A stretch of DNA of 64,000 nucleotides from Tiliqua scincoides (GCF_035046505.1 NC_089823.1:34396388-34460387), one strand, 5' to 3'. Shown: positions 49,601 to 61,401, counted from the first letter of the stretch. Numbers and translations are program-made. The notes: generated by a model from the letters alone, not told the origin.

Positions 49601-52600
49601 CGTTGGCTATAATGGGGCTTACTTCTGAGTAGACAGGCTGTAAGGCTGCAGTCCTTGCGCGCACTTTCCTGGGAGAGAGGCCCATTGGCTGTAATGGGGC
49701 TTACTTCTCAGTAGACATGCATAGGTTTGTGGTCTAAGGCTACAAGCTTATCCACACTTTTCTGGGAGTAAGCTCCATTAACTACAATGTGACTTGCTTC
49801 TGAGTAGACATGCATAGGATGGGCCCGTGAGGCTGTAATCCTAGCCACACTTTTCTGGGAATAAACCCCATTGACTATAATGGAACTTACTTCTGAGCAG
49901 GCAGGCATAGGGTTGGGCCTTAGGAGAGAGAACCCTGTTGGTAAATACATGGGTTGGAGAAAAAAGAAAAGATGCAATCCTGTACTTCCTGAAGCCTTTA
50001 GCAAAGCTTCACGTCTGCAGAACTAGTTGCAGGATTTACTTTTGAGTAAATATGCATAGAACTATGCAGTAATTTATCAAGATATCTAGATTAGTGTTTC
50101 TCAACCAGTGGTGTGGGTACCACCAGCGGTACTTGAGATGGTGTCTGGTGGTTCTTGCAGGATCCCTGGACACCTACCGCATGGCAGGGAGACCAGAAAT
50201 GTGACACAACCGTGTTAGGAGGCTTCAAAGCAGGCTTTTCTGCTCTCAAAACCTCCCTTCCACCCTGAGCCTCTTACTGGTTTTTGTTGCTTTGCATCTG
50301 GTCTCCCAACCCAAAAGTAACTGGTAATGATGACATTGCCAGTTACTTCCAGTGGTGCTTTGAAAAGATAAACCATGTGAAGTGGTATGGCAGAGGACAA
50401 ACATTGAGAAACACTGGTCTAGACAACATGTCATCCTGATAACTAACTTGTGCAATTAAATACTGTAACTTGCTGAAGTCCCCATAAACCATTCCCCCCC
50501 CCCCCCAGAAAACTGCATGGTTGAGAGGAGGAGTGGTTTTAGCAGCCCCTGCAGCTATGAATGCCTCCTACTTTGTGAGGTTTTGCTGCCGGGTGCAGTT
50601 TGATTTGCTAACCTCATGGTGGCTGGGACCTGTTGAAATATTTGTCCTTCCCATGCGGTTGCCTGGAGAAGCTTGACAGGAGGCCATAGTGGTCAATGTA
50701 GACCTAGCATATTGCTGGGATTTTCTGGGGCTGAGGAAGCCAGGTGTGAAAAGGGAGTTGGGGGTTGTGCAACAAAGTTGTGAGGTGAACCTCAAATTCT
50801 GAATGGTGGTTTGAGAATATGTACAATTAATATTTTTCTTCCTTTTTCCACTGCCCAAACCTTTATAGTCTAGCAGTTTTATGCTACTTGGGAAGCACAC
50901 AAGGCTTAGGGCCTTGTTGCTTGAGGGAGTGCAGAGAGCACTGAAGGGTTGAAAGTTAGAACTGGAGCAGCAGGAAGTCAGAGCAATGAATGAGACGCAG
51001 ACAGGGATTCAAATGGTAGATGCAGGGGGAGAGCTGGAACTGAAGAAGCTCCTGCTTAGCTCCCAACAAGCCCTTTTTATTGAGTCTCAAAACACATGAA
51101 GCAATATAGATAAAACTTCTAGTTACAACTAACTGGAACTGACTGACTCTAGCTAACCGCAATACACATTCCTAGATATGAACACTTCTTCATAACATCC
51201 TGTTGTTTACAGGCACTGGGATCAGACTCAGCATATTACCAAGGCCAGCTGAGTGTGCTCCGTGCAGGTGTGCCTGCGGTTGCCACATACTAAAACTAAG
51301 CCCAGCACCTGTGCATAATTACTACAATAGTCTTCATCTTGGAAGTCAGCACACCTTCCTCCAATTCTATAACAACCTTTGGGAGAACCAACCAGGAATA
51401 TAGGATCTGAGGAGGCACAACTCTTTTGCTACAGATTTGTTGAAATGAACGGTTTCATATACTGTAAATTTTCTTCCAGTGAGCTGCCTGTCAACTGTTA
51501 TGAAGGGGTGTCAAGCCGTCAGTAACATGTTAACAAGCACCACTGTGCTCACAGAACAGAGACTCCTGCATTCAATCATTTATAGTTTCCACCACCAGAT
51601 GAGTCACCACAGGCCCTATGGAACTCTCAAACAGGTCAGAACACATGAAATGTATCCTGAAAAAGTCCAGTATGTTTCAGTAATATCACGCTTCTTCTCT
51701 CCTTCCCACCTCCTTCATAATGATGGCATTTAATTGTAGGAGGGAAATGTTCTGAAATGTTTGTTTGTTTATGCTGATTGTTTTGCTGTTGAACAGAAAG
51801 GTTTCACACAGACATTATATGTATGTGTTGGATTGCCGGTTATTAAGGTGAATAGTTCACCACACAGGGTTACAGGTTTTTATGTGAAACTACTACTTGA
51901 GTAGTAGTGCTCATCAAGTACTATTGTATGTGTATTTCCTTGCAGGTGGAACAGTGTTTGAAGCGTTTAAATGTAATGAACCTGAAGAAATCAATTGAAG
52001 ACCTTGTTCATGTGGACCCCATGTAAGTAGCATAAGCCAGAATATCTTACCATGTTTATAGCTATATTGTTCTATATTTTGCAGCTTTTCTAAAATCTTA
52101 GGAGATTGAACATACTTTGATTTAAACTGTTCTAGTCATTTTGGAATCCAGAGGACTAACAGCCCAATTCTGAGCTGCACTGAAAATGGCTACTGTGGCA
52201 TCCTGAGCATGCTGGGCAGCCCGCAGCAGCTCCTTGGGAGAGGGGAAATAGACCTGCAATGGGGCCACTCAATTCTGCACCGGCTCAAGAGCCAGTGCAG
52301 AATCAAGGAGTCCCAAGTCAAGCTATGCAGCCTGACACAGGGCTCAAGATCCAGTGGAGCTGACCTCTGCCGGTTCTGCTCCCTCACCTCCCCCCACTCC
52401 GGAATGCCTCTCCCCATGCCATCACTCACCTCTCTGCTGCTTGGCGGTTTGGGAGGGCCGCTGGGCAACAGAGGGCCCAGCACCAGAGCTGGCTCAGCGT
52501 GATCTCATGCTGGGCTAGGTCTGGCGCAGGGCCCGAGGTAAGGCTTGCAAACGGGCCTTATGTCTCTACATGCCAGGCTCTAGATCGGGCCCTAAATCAG

Positions 52601-55600
52601 CAGAAATTCAGGCATTTTGGGGACAATAATCCATCTGTGCTGATGTAAGGCTATGAAACTTTCATCTCCTGAATGCTGAATTGTTCAGTATTGTATAATT
52701 TAAAATCTTGCATTAATGGAATAGAACAGTGTTTCTCAAACTGTGGGTTGTGACCCTATAGGTGGGTCACAAGCCAATTTCAGGTGGGTCCCCATTCAAT
52801 ATTTTATTTTTAGTATGTTAGACTTGATGCTACCATAGCACCTGACTGCATTTGGGAAATGTTACAGACCTGTACTTTTAACAGACTACTATGTATATGC
52901 TTTTAACACTGATAGTAAATAGGACTTACTCCTGGGTAGGTGTAGGTAGAATTGCAGCCTAGGATTGTTAAAAATTTCCCTGTTCGTTGATGTCACTTCC
53001 GGTGGGTCCCGACAAGATTCTTTTTCTAAAAACTGGGTCCCTTGCTAAATGTGTGAGAACCACTGGAATAGAAGGTATGACTTGTCTCATTTGTTTTCTT
53101 CTATCTGATCAACATCCAACACTATCAGCAACTACTAATAACAGATCGCAAGATGCAGGCATTTTTGAAACACACTCAAAATTCAAAAGCAAAATCTTCA
53201 AGTAAATCTGAGTTAACAAACCATAAAATGGTTAATATTTATTACAGGAACAGTCCCTGGCAAATCATTCTGTGAGTGAACCAGAGATACCATGAGATTC
53301 TGTCAGGTCCAAGACATACCAGCATTAAATGTGGCAAGATGCCATCGTGTATCTATATGTTCAACATTGTTCTCTTCATTTTAGTCAGAAACAGAAACCT
53401 GAAAACCCTAAGGAGTCCTTAGTTCCCAGCCAACCCGTGATTGAAGTGGTGCTGGTGAAGATTTTGGGTGGCTGCAAACTCTTGCTGCGTTTACTTGACT
53501 GTTGCTGCAATGCATTTCTGTATCCTTCCAAAACCAAGTTTGGAACCTAATCTGTAATTTCTTGCAGTTCTTGTTTCAAAATGCAAAATGACACCACCTT
53601 ATTAGGGAGAACTAATGTAGGATAAATTTTGGTGCACATACATTTAGCCAATTGTTAGAGAACAAGCATCTTATAAGTTCTTTTTCCTTGTCCAGTTTCC
53701 AGAAACTCAGTGACTCATTCCTCTTTTTTATTAATACTGAAGCCTGCTTAATTTCATCCTGCTTATTATTTCAAGACATAGTGGAAATGGAAAAGGTGCA
53801 AAAGAGAGCAACTAAGATGATTACGGGGCTGGGGCACCTTCCTTATGAGGAAAGGCTACGGCGTTTGGGCCTCTTCAGCCTAGAAAAGAGACGCTTGAGG
53901 GGGGACATGATTGAGACATACAAAATTATGCAGGGGATGGACAGAGTGGATAGGGAGATGCTCTTTACACTCTCACATAATACCAGAACCAGGAGACATC
54001 CACTAAAATTGAGTGTTGGGCGGGTTAGGACAGACAAAAGAAAATATTTCTTTACTCAGCGCGTGGTCGGTCTGTGGAACTCCTTGCCACAGGATGTGGT
54101 GCTGGCGTCTAGCCTAGACGCCTTTAAAAGGGGATTGGACGAGTTTCTGGAGGAAAAATCCATTATGGGATACAAGCGATGATGTGTATGCGCAACCTCC
54201 TGATTTTAGGAATGGGTTAAGTCAGAATGCCAGATGTAGGGGAGAGCACCAGGATGAGGTCTCTTGTTATCTGGTGTGCTCCCTGGGGCATTTGGTGGGC
54301 CGCTGTGAGATACAGGAAGCTGGACTAGATGGGCCTATGGCCTGATCCAGTGGGGCTGTTCTTATGTTCTTATGTTCTTATCCTCCCAGTTGAGATCCAC
54401 ACTCTAATTTGTGATTTTGTGGCATCTTGTTTTCACCAAATGTCAGCTTTATTTGTTTTCTTGAGAGTATCATACAAAATATTCTTACAGTGCAATCCTA
54501 TGCATGTTGACTCAGAAGTATGTCCCACTGAGTTCAGTGGGGCTTACTTCTAGGGAATTGTGTAAAGGAGTGCAGGCTCAGAGTCTAACAAATATTCCTA
54601 CAATTTTGCCTGACTCAAAGTCAGAAGACGACTGATAAAGTGAGTGCAAACTGTCTCCCATCCTATGTCTGTTACTAGTTCAAACTATTATGATTTAACA
54701 TTAGAACATCTTTCAGTAGATTTGATAGTGTATTTATCAAAGAAGCATCCTATTGTATATGTCAGGGCGCAATCCTAACCCGTTATGTCAGTGCTTTCCA
54801 GCACTGACATAAGGGCAATGCAGCTATGAGGTAAGGGAACAAACAATCCCTTACTTTATGGAGGCCTCCGTGAGTGACACCCAACTGCAGGATGCAGCAC
54901 ATGTCCCATTGGCACCGCTATGCCAGTGCTGGAAAGCACTGACATAACGGGTTAGGATTGCGCCCTCAGTTTTCTAGTCATAACTTACAGCTTTATGTAG
55001 CTTCAAAATAATGTTAGGGATATTTGCTGTCTTAAGAATCTCTGTCATTGAATTCCAGCATGTTTTCATGCCATAGTTTTTTATCTTGGCATTCTTAGAT
55101 CAATTGTTGTCTGCCCTTAATCAACTTCCTCTTCAGTTTGACTGTTAAACATCTGTGTTTGGAAGAGTACATACTGTTTAATACTCTTGTTTCAGGATTG
55201 CTGAGCCGATTATGGTGTGTATATTTGGAAAATATTTTTGTTCTTTTGTTGCCACTTGGTTTTCTCTAGCAGATTCTCTGTCCCAGCTAACAGCAGTATA
55301 CTGAGTACACTGGTCAAGACTTCCATCATTTTCTCTGGAAGTGGGTCAGATAGCCAGCATGTGCCACTTCTGTACTACAAAGCAGTGGCACATGCTGTAA
55401 TGTTTGTCACAGTGCGTTCCTAGACTTACCCAGGCAGTGATCAGGCAAGTTTTTTAGGAGAAGATGGTTTAGAACATATTGTGCAAGACCAATCTAGTGA
55501 TGGTGGAAATAGTTTTGGAAGGTTTTAGTTGGGAAAACAGGTTGCTGTTTCACAGATACAAGCATTTCATCTTTTTTCTTTGCTTCTTTTAAATCATTTT

Positions 55601-58600
55601 AGGATTCTTTATAGAGGCCTGCTAAAAAGTCTCAGTGTTTTATATGGGAGCCTGTTTGCATTACACCAGGAGGTTTCAAAGATTGAACTAAAGCCTTATA
55701 TTAAAGGATTTGTCTTTCCTGCTGCAATAAATGAATTTCTGGGAACCTCTTATTCAGGGATTGGAAAGAAAATCCCCAAAGCATTTGCTAAAAAAAAGGA
55801 CAGAATTGGATGGATGAATAAGCGATTCCAAGCAAGCAAGGCTGCATCTTGCACTCAGGCCTCAGTTCCTTCTACAGTCAGAAAGCAAGCGATGGATGCT
55901 GATGACGGTGTTGATATTGGGAAGCCAGTTGTGTTCAGAAGAACTATCCAAGGTAAGAGATTGCAGTAACTTAGAGTGCAATCCTATGCATGTCTACTCA
56001 GAAGTTCATCTAATTAGAAGTTATGTGGAACTTACTCCCACATAAGCTTGTATAGAATTGCAGCCTAAACTTGGTGGGATGAGGAATGTGATTCCTCTGG
56101 GAATCAGTTCCTCCATTTGCATTATGCATCTTCTCACATTCATGACTTGAAGAAACTCCAGTTCCAAGACACAAATATCAAAATACATCAAAGTATCAAA
56201 ATACTCTGCTCAGGAAATGTATTTCTGAAAGATGCATACCGAATAAAAATATGTGTAATATAAGATGCAATACTTTTCTTTCAGGAGAATATTTTTTCAG
56301 TTGGTGCAAGCTCACCTGCCAGAAGTGTGTTGCATATGTGGGTTGCCACTGCTGACAGAACCTGGTCTGCACTCACCTAACTTTGGATGATGGGGGCACC
56401 AGGAAGCGGGCCCCTGAAAGACCACTTCAAATAATATAAGCTTTCCTGTGAACCCCTCATGCTTCATCCTAAGCCAGTGATTCTCACACTTTTAGCACTG
56501 GGACCCACTTTTTTAGAAGGAGAATCTGTTGGGACCCACCGGAAGTGATGTCATGACTAGAAGTGACATCATCAAGCAGGAAAATTTTTAACAATCCTAG
56601 GCTGCAATCCTACCCACACTTATCCACACTTATCCCACTGACTGTCATTGTTAAAAGCATATACATAGTAGCCTTTTTCAAAGTACATGTCTGTAACATT
56701 TCCCCAAATGCAGTCACATACCATGGTGGCATCAAGTCTAATATATTTAAAATAAGATATTGAAATGGATGGGGACCTACCTGAAATTGGCTTGCAACCC
56801 ACCTAGTGGGTTCAACCCACAGTTTGAGAAACACTGTCCTAAGCCATTTAGGACATTATTGGTAATGGCTGGGCCTCTCAAATTGACTTCTGTACCCCTC
56901 TTCTAGGTCGTGGAAAGGAGTTGGAGTTTGATGTCAAAAGCTTATGTAGGCATCCTAATCCTGTAGCAGAAGAGGTTTGTACTGCTCTCTGTCTGTGTGT
57001 GTGTGGTAGAGCTTTTTCTTCTGATCAGAAAGTGCTGCTGTTGGACTTCTGTCGCTGCATTAATAGGTTGCAATAGTAATGCTTTTCACTATAACTTTTC
57101 AAGTTGTTAGATATGCTTAAGCATAAATAATTTTACATTGCAAGCTTGCAAACGGGCAAGTCTTCATTTTTGTTAGGGCCAATTAGTGTGATTTTTTTTT
57201 TGCTTTAGAGATATTAACTAATTCTGTGTTGTGCTTTGGAATGCTTCATAAACAAACAACTTCGTTCCTCCCATCTCCTCTAACTGCACATGTAGTGGCA
57301 ATTGAAACACTAGAGCTCTCATGGAGTTTGAAAACCGCAGTAAGCCCTCGTGGGGGCGGGGGGAGACAGTAGGGGCAGGGGGAAGGCAGCGACGCGATCC
57401 CCAGGATCGCACTGCTCAGGGGGGCTTCAGGGACTGGGGTGCACTCACCAGTCCCTGCGGCAGCGTCCTGGAGGTTTGGGGAGCCCTGCACGAGCATCTG
57501 CAGGGCTCCCCAGGTCAGCAGCAGTGAAAGTGAGCGATCACACTCTGCCTCCGCAAAACCGGAAGTGGAGCGTGATCGCTCTACTTTCACTGCTGCTGAC
57601 CAGGGAGCCCTGCAGATGCTCGCGCAGGGCTCCCTGCACCCCCAGGATGCTCCTGCAGGGACTGGTGAGTGCACCTCAGCCCCTGAAGCCCCATCAGAAG
57701 TGAAAGTGGAACCATCGTGCTCCGCTTCCGGTTTAGCGGAGGCGTGGTGCAGTCACCCCACTTTGGAAGCCCCTGGGAGGCTGCAGGAGGCTGTGATAAG
57801 TGCAGCCCCCTGAGCAGCATGATTCTGGGGATCATGCCACTGCCTCTTCCCTGCCTCCTGGCTGTCCCCACCCCTTAAGGGCAAAGAGGCCAGGGCCCTC
57901 AGGCTGGGGCATCGCAATGTCCCAGTCTGAAAACCTCTGCACTAGAGCTTTGTGTCACCTTGTATAACCCATTTGTGGCATAGGTTTTTGTTGACAAGCA
58001 CTCATTTTATCAGATGCATGAAGCTGATTTATAAAATACATGTATACCTATATAAATGGTTCCACATTACTTTTTTCCCTACAACTAATGTGTTTAGGAT
58101 CAGAGTGTAAGTTTCAACGATTGTGTGCATTTTCAAGCCACAGGTAAAACTGATTAGAGACCTACCTGCCTTCTGTCATCTTAAGCACTTGAGCATCTTT
58201 GCCACAGAGGATAACTTCATCTGTTTGGGTTTTCTGGTACTAATTTCCTTGTTGCTTTTGTTTTAATTACAGGGTACCAAATTCACAGTAAAGCTTCCTG
58301 CATCTAAGTCACTGAAGTCTGATCATCTTGCATCTTTTGTGTCCAACTTTCGAGAAGCACATTCCTTTGAAGAACTGTCTGACACACTCAGATCAACAAT
58401 TAGCTGGTGCAAAAGCAATAAACTTGGATCCAAGGCTTTTTTCCTGGGCATGAAGCTCTTGAAAAGTAGGCATTTGCAGCATGTGGAAGCACAGGGTTGC
58501 AGGTTCGTATATTAAGACACCAGTTTACAGTTTGGGCTACCGATAATTTACATAACTATGCTTAACTGCGAAAGATTACAACCTTACCAAATAAGGAAGA

Positions 58601-59879
58601 AGTAGGGCATAAAAATGCAGTCTTGTATTATGTCTCGTATTTAGAAAATCACATTGGCTTAGCTTTTCTGCCCTTTGGCTCCTTGTCTTCTATCTTCTTG
58701 GTCTCTACCTCACCTTCCATAGTATACATAGAACTATATGGGACTATACATAGAATATTATAGAACTATAATAGAACTATAATAGAACTATAATAGAACT
58801 ATAGGGACTATACATAGAATATTTTCATCTTTCACTAAGTTTGTCAACAGTGCCTTCCTGCTTAAGCCAACAAGTGGTGCAGGAGGGAAAAGACAGATGA
58901 ACTCTTGACTGTGAAGCAGTATTTAACTGAGAGGAGCTTCTACAAGAATTGTAGAATAGTTACGTCAGTACCCTCTATGACTTGTTATTGGTAGAAGTCC
59001 TGTATCCCTGTGTACTGCTTGCACTCAATCTTGCTTGTGTAGATATGCTTACTAAACATGTGACAAAGTAGGCGATTAGGGTCAACCAGGGAACAGTTAA
59101 ACAGGTCAACAGGGAAAGTCTTCATTCAGCCATTTCTGTCCAGTGTTGCATATACACAACAGGGACCAAATGTGTGCACCTGTGGGCTGGGCAAAAATGG
59201 GTTAAAACCAACCAGTGTTCACAATGGAGCATTTAAACACAGCTCTTCCTCAGTGTTGATGTCTCTTCCTTCACAAATACAGGATATATTTCTAATGGAG
59301 GGTATGGTGTTAAGCTCTGTATGAAGCTTCCCTTTTATGCTCCCTAGAACTGTCTTATGCATAGCATCCCTAGTTGCACAGAAGACTCACCAGTGGTCAA
59401 GCTATGTCAATATATCCCTCTATTACCTTTTGTGTCAACAGCTGAACTTTTTTTCCCTTTACAGCTTGCAGAGAAAACTGGGCTGTGTTAAAGCCACTAT
59501 CTGCAAATACCTCATGGTCTCAAGGTGCAGACAGAGACCAACCCAAATACTTAGAGCAGGCTCCTGTCTACAGAGGCACATCAGACGCTCAAGGAAGCCA
59601 AGATGTAGTTCACGGCGAACACTGTTTTACACCCATCCTTATCAGAGAGGCACTCATGCTACCAAAGACATGAATGGCAGCTTTGCCCTTTCTCTTGCAC
59701 GATTCTTTGAACACCTGCCTCAAGTGGGAAATGCTGAGTCCAGCAGAGATATTGAAGAACAAGCCCCTGGAAATGCTTCTGCACTTCTGGGGCTGGAAAC
59801 AACTTCTGCCCTCATACAGCAAGAAGTGAGTGAGAGTAAAGATGACATAGATGATATTTTTGGAGCAATAGGTTTGTAA
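49426..59879 (+). CDS. NEPRO: Nucleolus and neural progenitor protein NEPRO (9 coding exons)
   Basis: NEPRO (C3orf17) is a nucleolar protein linked to RNA processing (RNase P/MRP-related) and to neural progenitor maintenance. Exons 49426-49528, 51480-51634, 51946-52022, 53385-53519, 55137-55214, 55603-55952, 56907-56974, 58273-58502 and 59465-59879 join to 1611 nt, 536 residues, with consistent phases and GT-AG ends. Recalled human matches: WNR near the start, VEQCLKRL..MNL, SQPVIEVVLVKILGGCKLLL then RLLDCCC, LTVKHL, FLGMKLLKS, HVEAQG, and the acidic C-terminus DDIDDIF. Human NEPRO is 567 residues. The start is ATGATGG at 49426 or 49429. The Arg-rich stretch in exon 9 fits nucleolar targeting. 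Identity is secure. Confidence 0.95.
49588..49920. repeat. Run of palindromic MITE copies right of NEPRO exon 1
   Basis: Begins mid-unit with CAGTAAGGCCCGTTGGC, the missing half of the unit broken at 49282; three more units follow (about 49650, 49738, 49830). Confidence 0.75.
50093..50416. mobile_element. hAT MITE (AGTGTTTCTCAACCAGTGG type) in NEPRO intron 1
   Basis: Ends AGTGTTTCTCAA and TTGAGAAACACT are perfect inverted repeats; flanks TCTAGATT/TCTAGACA agree at 6 of 8 positions if the right copy starts one base after the end. Confidence 0.75.
51480..51634 (+). CDS. NEPRO: NEPRO exon 2
   Basis: Phase 1 entry after TTCTTCCAG. Codes CLSTVMKGCQAV, SIIYSFHHQMSHHRPYGTLK, as human [20 protein letters not shown]. 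Donor CAG|GTCAGA. Confidence 0.9.
51946..52022 (+). CDS. NEPRO: NEPRO exon 3
   Basis: VEQCLKRLNVMNLKKSIEDL, one of the best-conserved segments. Acceptor CTTGCAG, donor AT|GTAAGT. Confidence 0.92.
52155..52595. mobile_element. GC-rich MITE in NEPRO intron 3
   Basis: ACAGCCCAATTCTGAGCTGC and TAGATCGGGCCCT ends. Confidence 0.55.
52727..53065. mobile_element. hAT element (CAGTGTTTCTCAAAC type) in NEPRO intron 3
   Basis: CAGTGTTTCTCAAACTGTGG and GCTAAATGTGTGAGAACCAC ends; an uninterrupted relative of the one at 9459. Confidence 0.8.
53385..53519 (+). CDS. NEPRO: NEPRO exon 4
   Basis: Codes SQPVIEVVLVKILGGCKLLL followed by RLLDCCCNAF; donor GTATCC, phase 2 out. Confidence 0.92.
53775..54379 (+). 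mobile_element. Young 5'-truncated CR1 LINE in NEPRO intron 4
   Basis: An unbroken frame codes the ORF2 end (DIVEMEKVQKRATKMITGLG to EKSIMGYK), followed by the full CR1 tail and ATGTTCTT repeats. Same orientation as NEPRO. Confidence 0.93.
54488..54582. mobile_element. Palindromic MITE copy
   Basis: GCAATCCTATGCATGTTGAC, GTTCAGTGGGGCTTACTTC. Confidence 0.78.
54765..54965. mobile_element. 201-bp MITE with near-perfect long inverted ends
   Basis: GGGCGCAATCCTAACCCGTT and its exact complement at the right end; the arms continue through GTCAGTGCTTTCCAGCACTG. TCA flanks both sides. Confidence 0.85.
55137..55214 (+). CDS. NEPRO: NEPRO exon 5
   Basis: A 78-nt exon with no ATG (LTVKHLCLEEYILFN, GLLSRLW), matching human LTVKHLGLQEFIILN. 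Acceptor CTCTTCAG, donor ATG|GTGTGT. Confidence 0.9.
55603..55952 (+). CDS. NEPRO: NEPRO exon 6
   Basis: The largest internal exon, 117 codons (ILYRGLLKSLSVLYGSLFAL, FPAAINEFLG). Acceptor CATTTTAG, donor CAAG|GTAAGA. Confidence 0.93.
55974..56067. mobile_element. Palindromic MITE copy just after NEPRO exon 6
   Basis: GCAATCCTATGCATGTCTAC and GTATAGAATTGCAGCC; starts about 20 bases past the donor. Confidence 0.78.
56475..56838. mobile_element. hAT element in NEPRO intron 6, inverted
   Basis: CAGTGATTCTCACACTTTTA and CACAGTTTGAGAAACACTG ends. Confidence 0.8.
56907..56974 (+). CDS. NEPRO: NEPRO exon 7
   Basis: A short exon (RGKELEFDVKSLCRHPNPVA), matching the human EFDVRAFC segment. Acceptor CTTCTAG; the donor GTTTGT is weaker. 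Confidence 0.85.
57318..57939. mobile_element. 622-bp fold-back element in NEPRO intron 7
   Basis: GC-rich; arms at about 57477-57540 and 57572-57634 are complementary, with further paired stretches outside. CACTAGAGCT flanks both sides (57308-57317, 57940-57949). Confidence 0.7.
58273..58502 (+). CDS. NEPRO: NEPRO exon 8
   Basis: Codes SFVSNFREAHSFEELSD, WCKSNKLGSKAFFLGMKLL and HVEAQG, clear counterparts of human FVQRFREAESFTQLSE and FLGNKLLKSNRLKHLEAQG. Donor GTTCGT. Confidence 0.93.
58727..58824. repeat. Tandem repeat of TAGAACTATAA units
   Basis: Four or five 11-12-bp units flanked by two copies of GGGACTATACATAGAATATT. Confidence 0.85.
59129..59201. mobile_element. 73-bp TTAA micro-MITE, copy 3
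   Basis: Right flank TTAA, left flank TTCA (one change). In NEPRO intron 8. Confidence 0.72.
59465..59879 (+). CDS. NEPRO: NEPRO exon 9 with stop
   Basis: Starts LQRKLGCVKATICKYL, has an Arg/Ser/Cys-rich middle and ends DDIDDIFGAIGL then TAA. The acidic end matches human DDIDDIFALMGV. Confidence 0.93.
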
Positions 59880-59890
59880 TGCTATATTTC

Positions 59891-59896
59891 ATTAAA
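59891..59896 (+). promoter_or_regulatory. NEPRO: NEPRO polyadenylation signal
   Basis: ATTAAA twelve bases after the stop codon, implying a very short 3' UTR. Confidence 0.5.
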
Positions 59897-61395
59897 CTTG
59901 ATTTAAATCATGTCAAAGTGTTTCCATTAAGAAAATTCCCTCTCCCCATCTTCTCTAAGAAGTTATCTATTCTAGCAAGAGCAAGTGCTACATATGGTGC
60001 TGCATTGCAGCATATATGGTGATGTAAGAACATTTTCAAGCAAAACAGGATATGGCTTAGTGCAGGGGTGCTCAATAGGTGGATCGCGATCTACCGGTAG
60101 ATCACGAGGCAAAATGAGTAGATCACGAGCCCTGTCTCTCCAAACTGTTAATATGTCAGTTTCATCTAGTGACTAGACGAAACTGACATATTTAGCTGAC
60201 ACTAAACTGACACTTTAGCTGTTCTTCAGGCATGCAGCAAAAAACTGACGAAACTGACTAGTCTCCAGCAGGGGCTCCATACATTAAAGGGGGTGTCTGT
60301 CAGACGCTTCCTTCCCCCCTGGTAGATCTCTGGGCCTTGTTGGGTTTCAAAGCAGCTCTCGAGCCAAAAAAGTGTGAGCACCCCTGCCTTAGTGGTACTG
60401 AAGCTTGAGCTGACTTCCTTAAACACCAGGTACCTTTTAGCAAGGTGAGAAAAGAATATCAGACAGCCATTGTTTTAAGTACAAAGTTTATCACTCCTGT
60501 GTCTTGGGGATATTGAGTAGAATGAAACTCAAGAGATTGAGTAAATGACACAGGCCTAGGCAGGTTAACTTCAAAAATTTTATGTCTCATTAGGTCACCA
60601 GTCCTGCAAGTATTTAAGTTACCAATTAATTCCCCTACGTATGTATTAAATATTGTCTATCAAAGACCATGGCTGCAAGGAAAAGCAGAAGTTCTGCTGG
60701 AGAATAGGTAACAAGTGCTAAGATGTCCTTGACCATAGTGATAGGTTAAACTGCAGATCCAGATAAGAATGTATTTCCCACTGTTCAGAGGCAAGGATTA
60801 CCAAAGTATCAATTAAGCTGTATTTCTATTACTTGTCCAAACATAATGACACCAGGTATCTTCATATCTACCCTCTGACTGTAGTGAGTTACTTCTAGTA
60901 GTACTTTTATTGAAGTACTGTCTATAGTACACTATGGTGAGATGTAAACGGCTCTTGATTGTTTCAGTACATCTGCTTCTGCTAAGGCTTGAATACTTTA
61001 CAGTAGAACTTACTGCTGCTATTAGTATCAGCTGTATTCACACCTGCCCTCCGCTGTAAACACCAAAATGTTTGGCCTGAAACATCACACAAACTTTTAA
61101 ATACAGAATATATAGACAGCCTATTTTGCAATAACTTATTACATAAAGTTGGTATATAAAATAATCCAAGAAGAATAAGCTTTCTGTCAAGGACACATCA
61201 ACAAATGAACTTGAGTGGAAAAGTTAAGTTCTTGTTTGGCGTTTCAGATAGCTATGTAACACAAACTATAGGTCAAGTTGTCAGTCCTTTGATATAACCA
61301 ACGGGAGAAAGTTAGCCCTGACCTTTTCTTCTAAAGTTACTTGTTTTAACCTTTTTACATTTTCAAGTGTAACAAATATAGTGATAGTGATATAT
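59897..61395. other. NEPRO-TAF13 intergenic stretch
   Basis: Tail-to-tail spacer. Holds a hAT-like element (60063-60386) and otherwise unremarkable AT-rich DNA, part of which may be TAF13 3' UTR. Confidence 0.6.
60063..60386. mobile_element. hAT element (CAGGGGTGCTCA type)
   Basis: CAGGGGTGCTCA and TGAGCACCCCTG are perfect inverted ends; flanks GCTTAGTG/CCTTAGTG agree at 7 of 8. Interior GGATCGCGATCTACCGGTAG. Confidence 0.87.
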
Positions 61396-61401
61396 TTTAA
61401 T
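61396..61401 (-). promoter_or_regulatory. TAF13: Possible TAF13 polyadenylation signal
   Basis: ATTAAA on the minus strand about 150 bases past the stop. An AATAAA at 60911-60906 is an alternative distal signal. Confidence 0.3.

Noticed and set aside
49209-49685. 158-residue minus frame across the CpG island
   Set aside because: GC-rich shadow of NEPRO exon 1 and MITE units.
57246-57871. Four long frames on both strands
   Set aside because: Palindromic fold-back element; the frames mirror each other.
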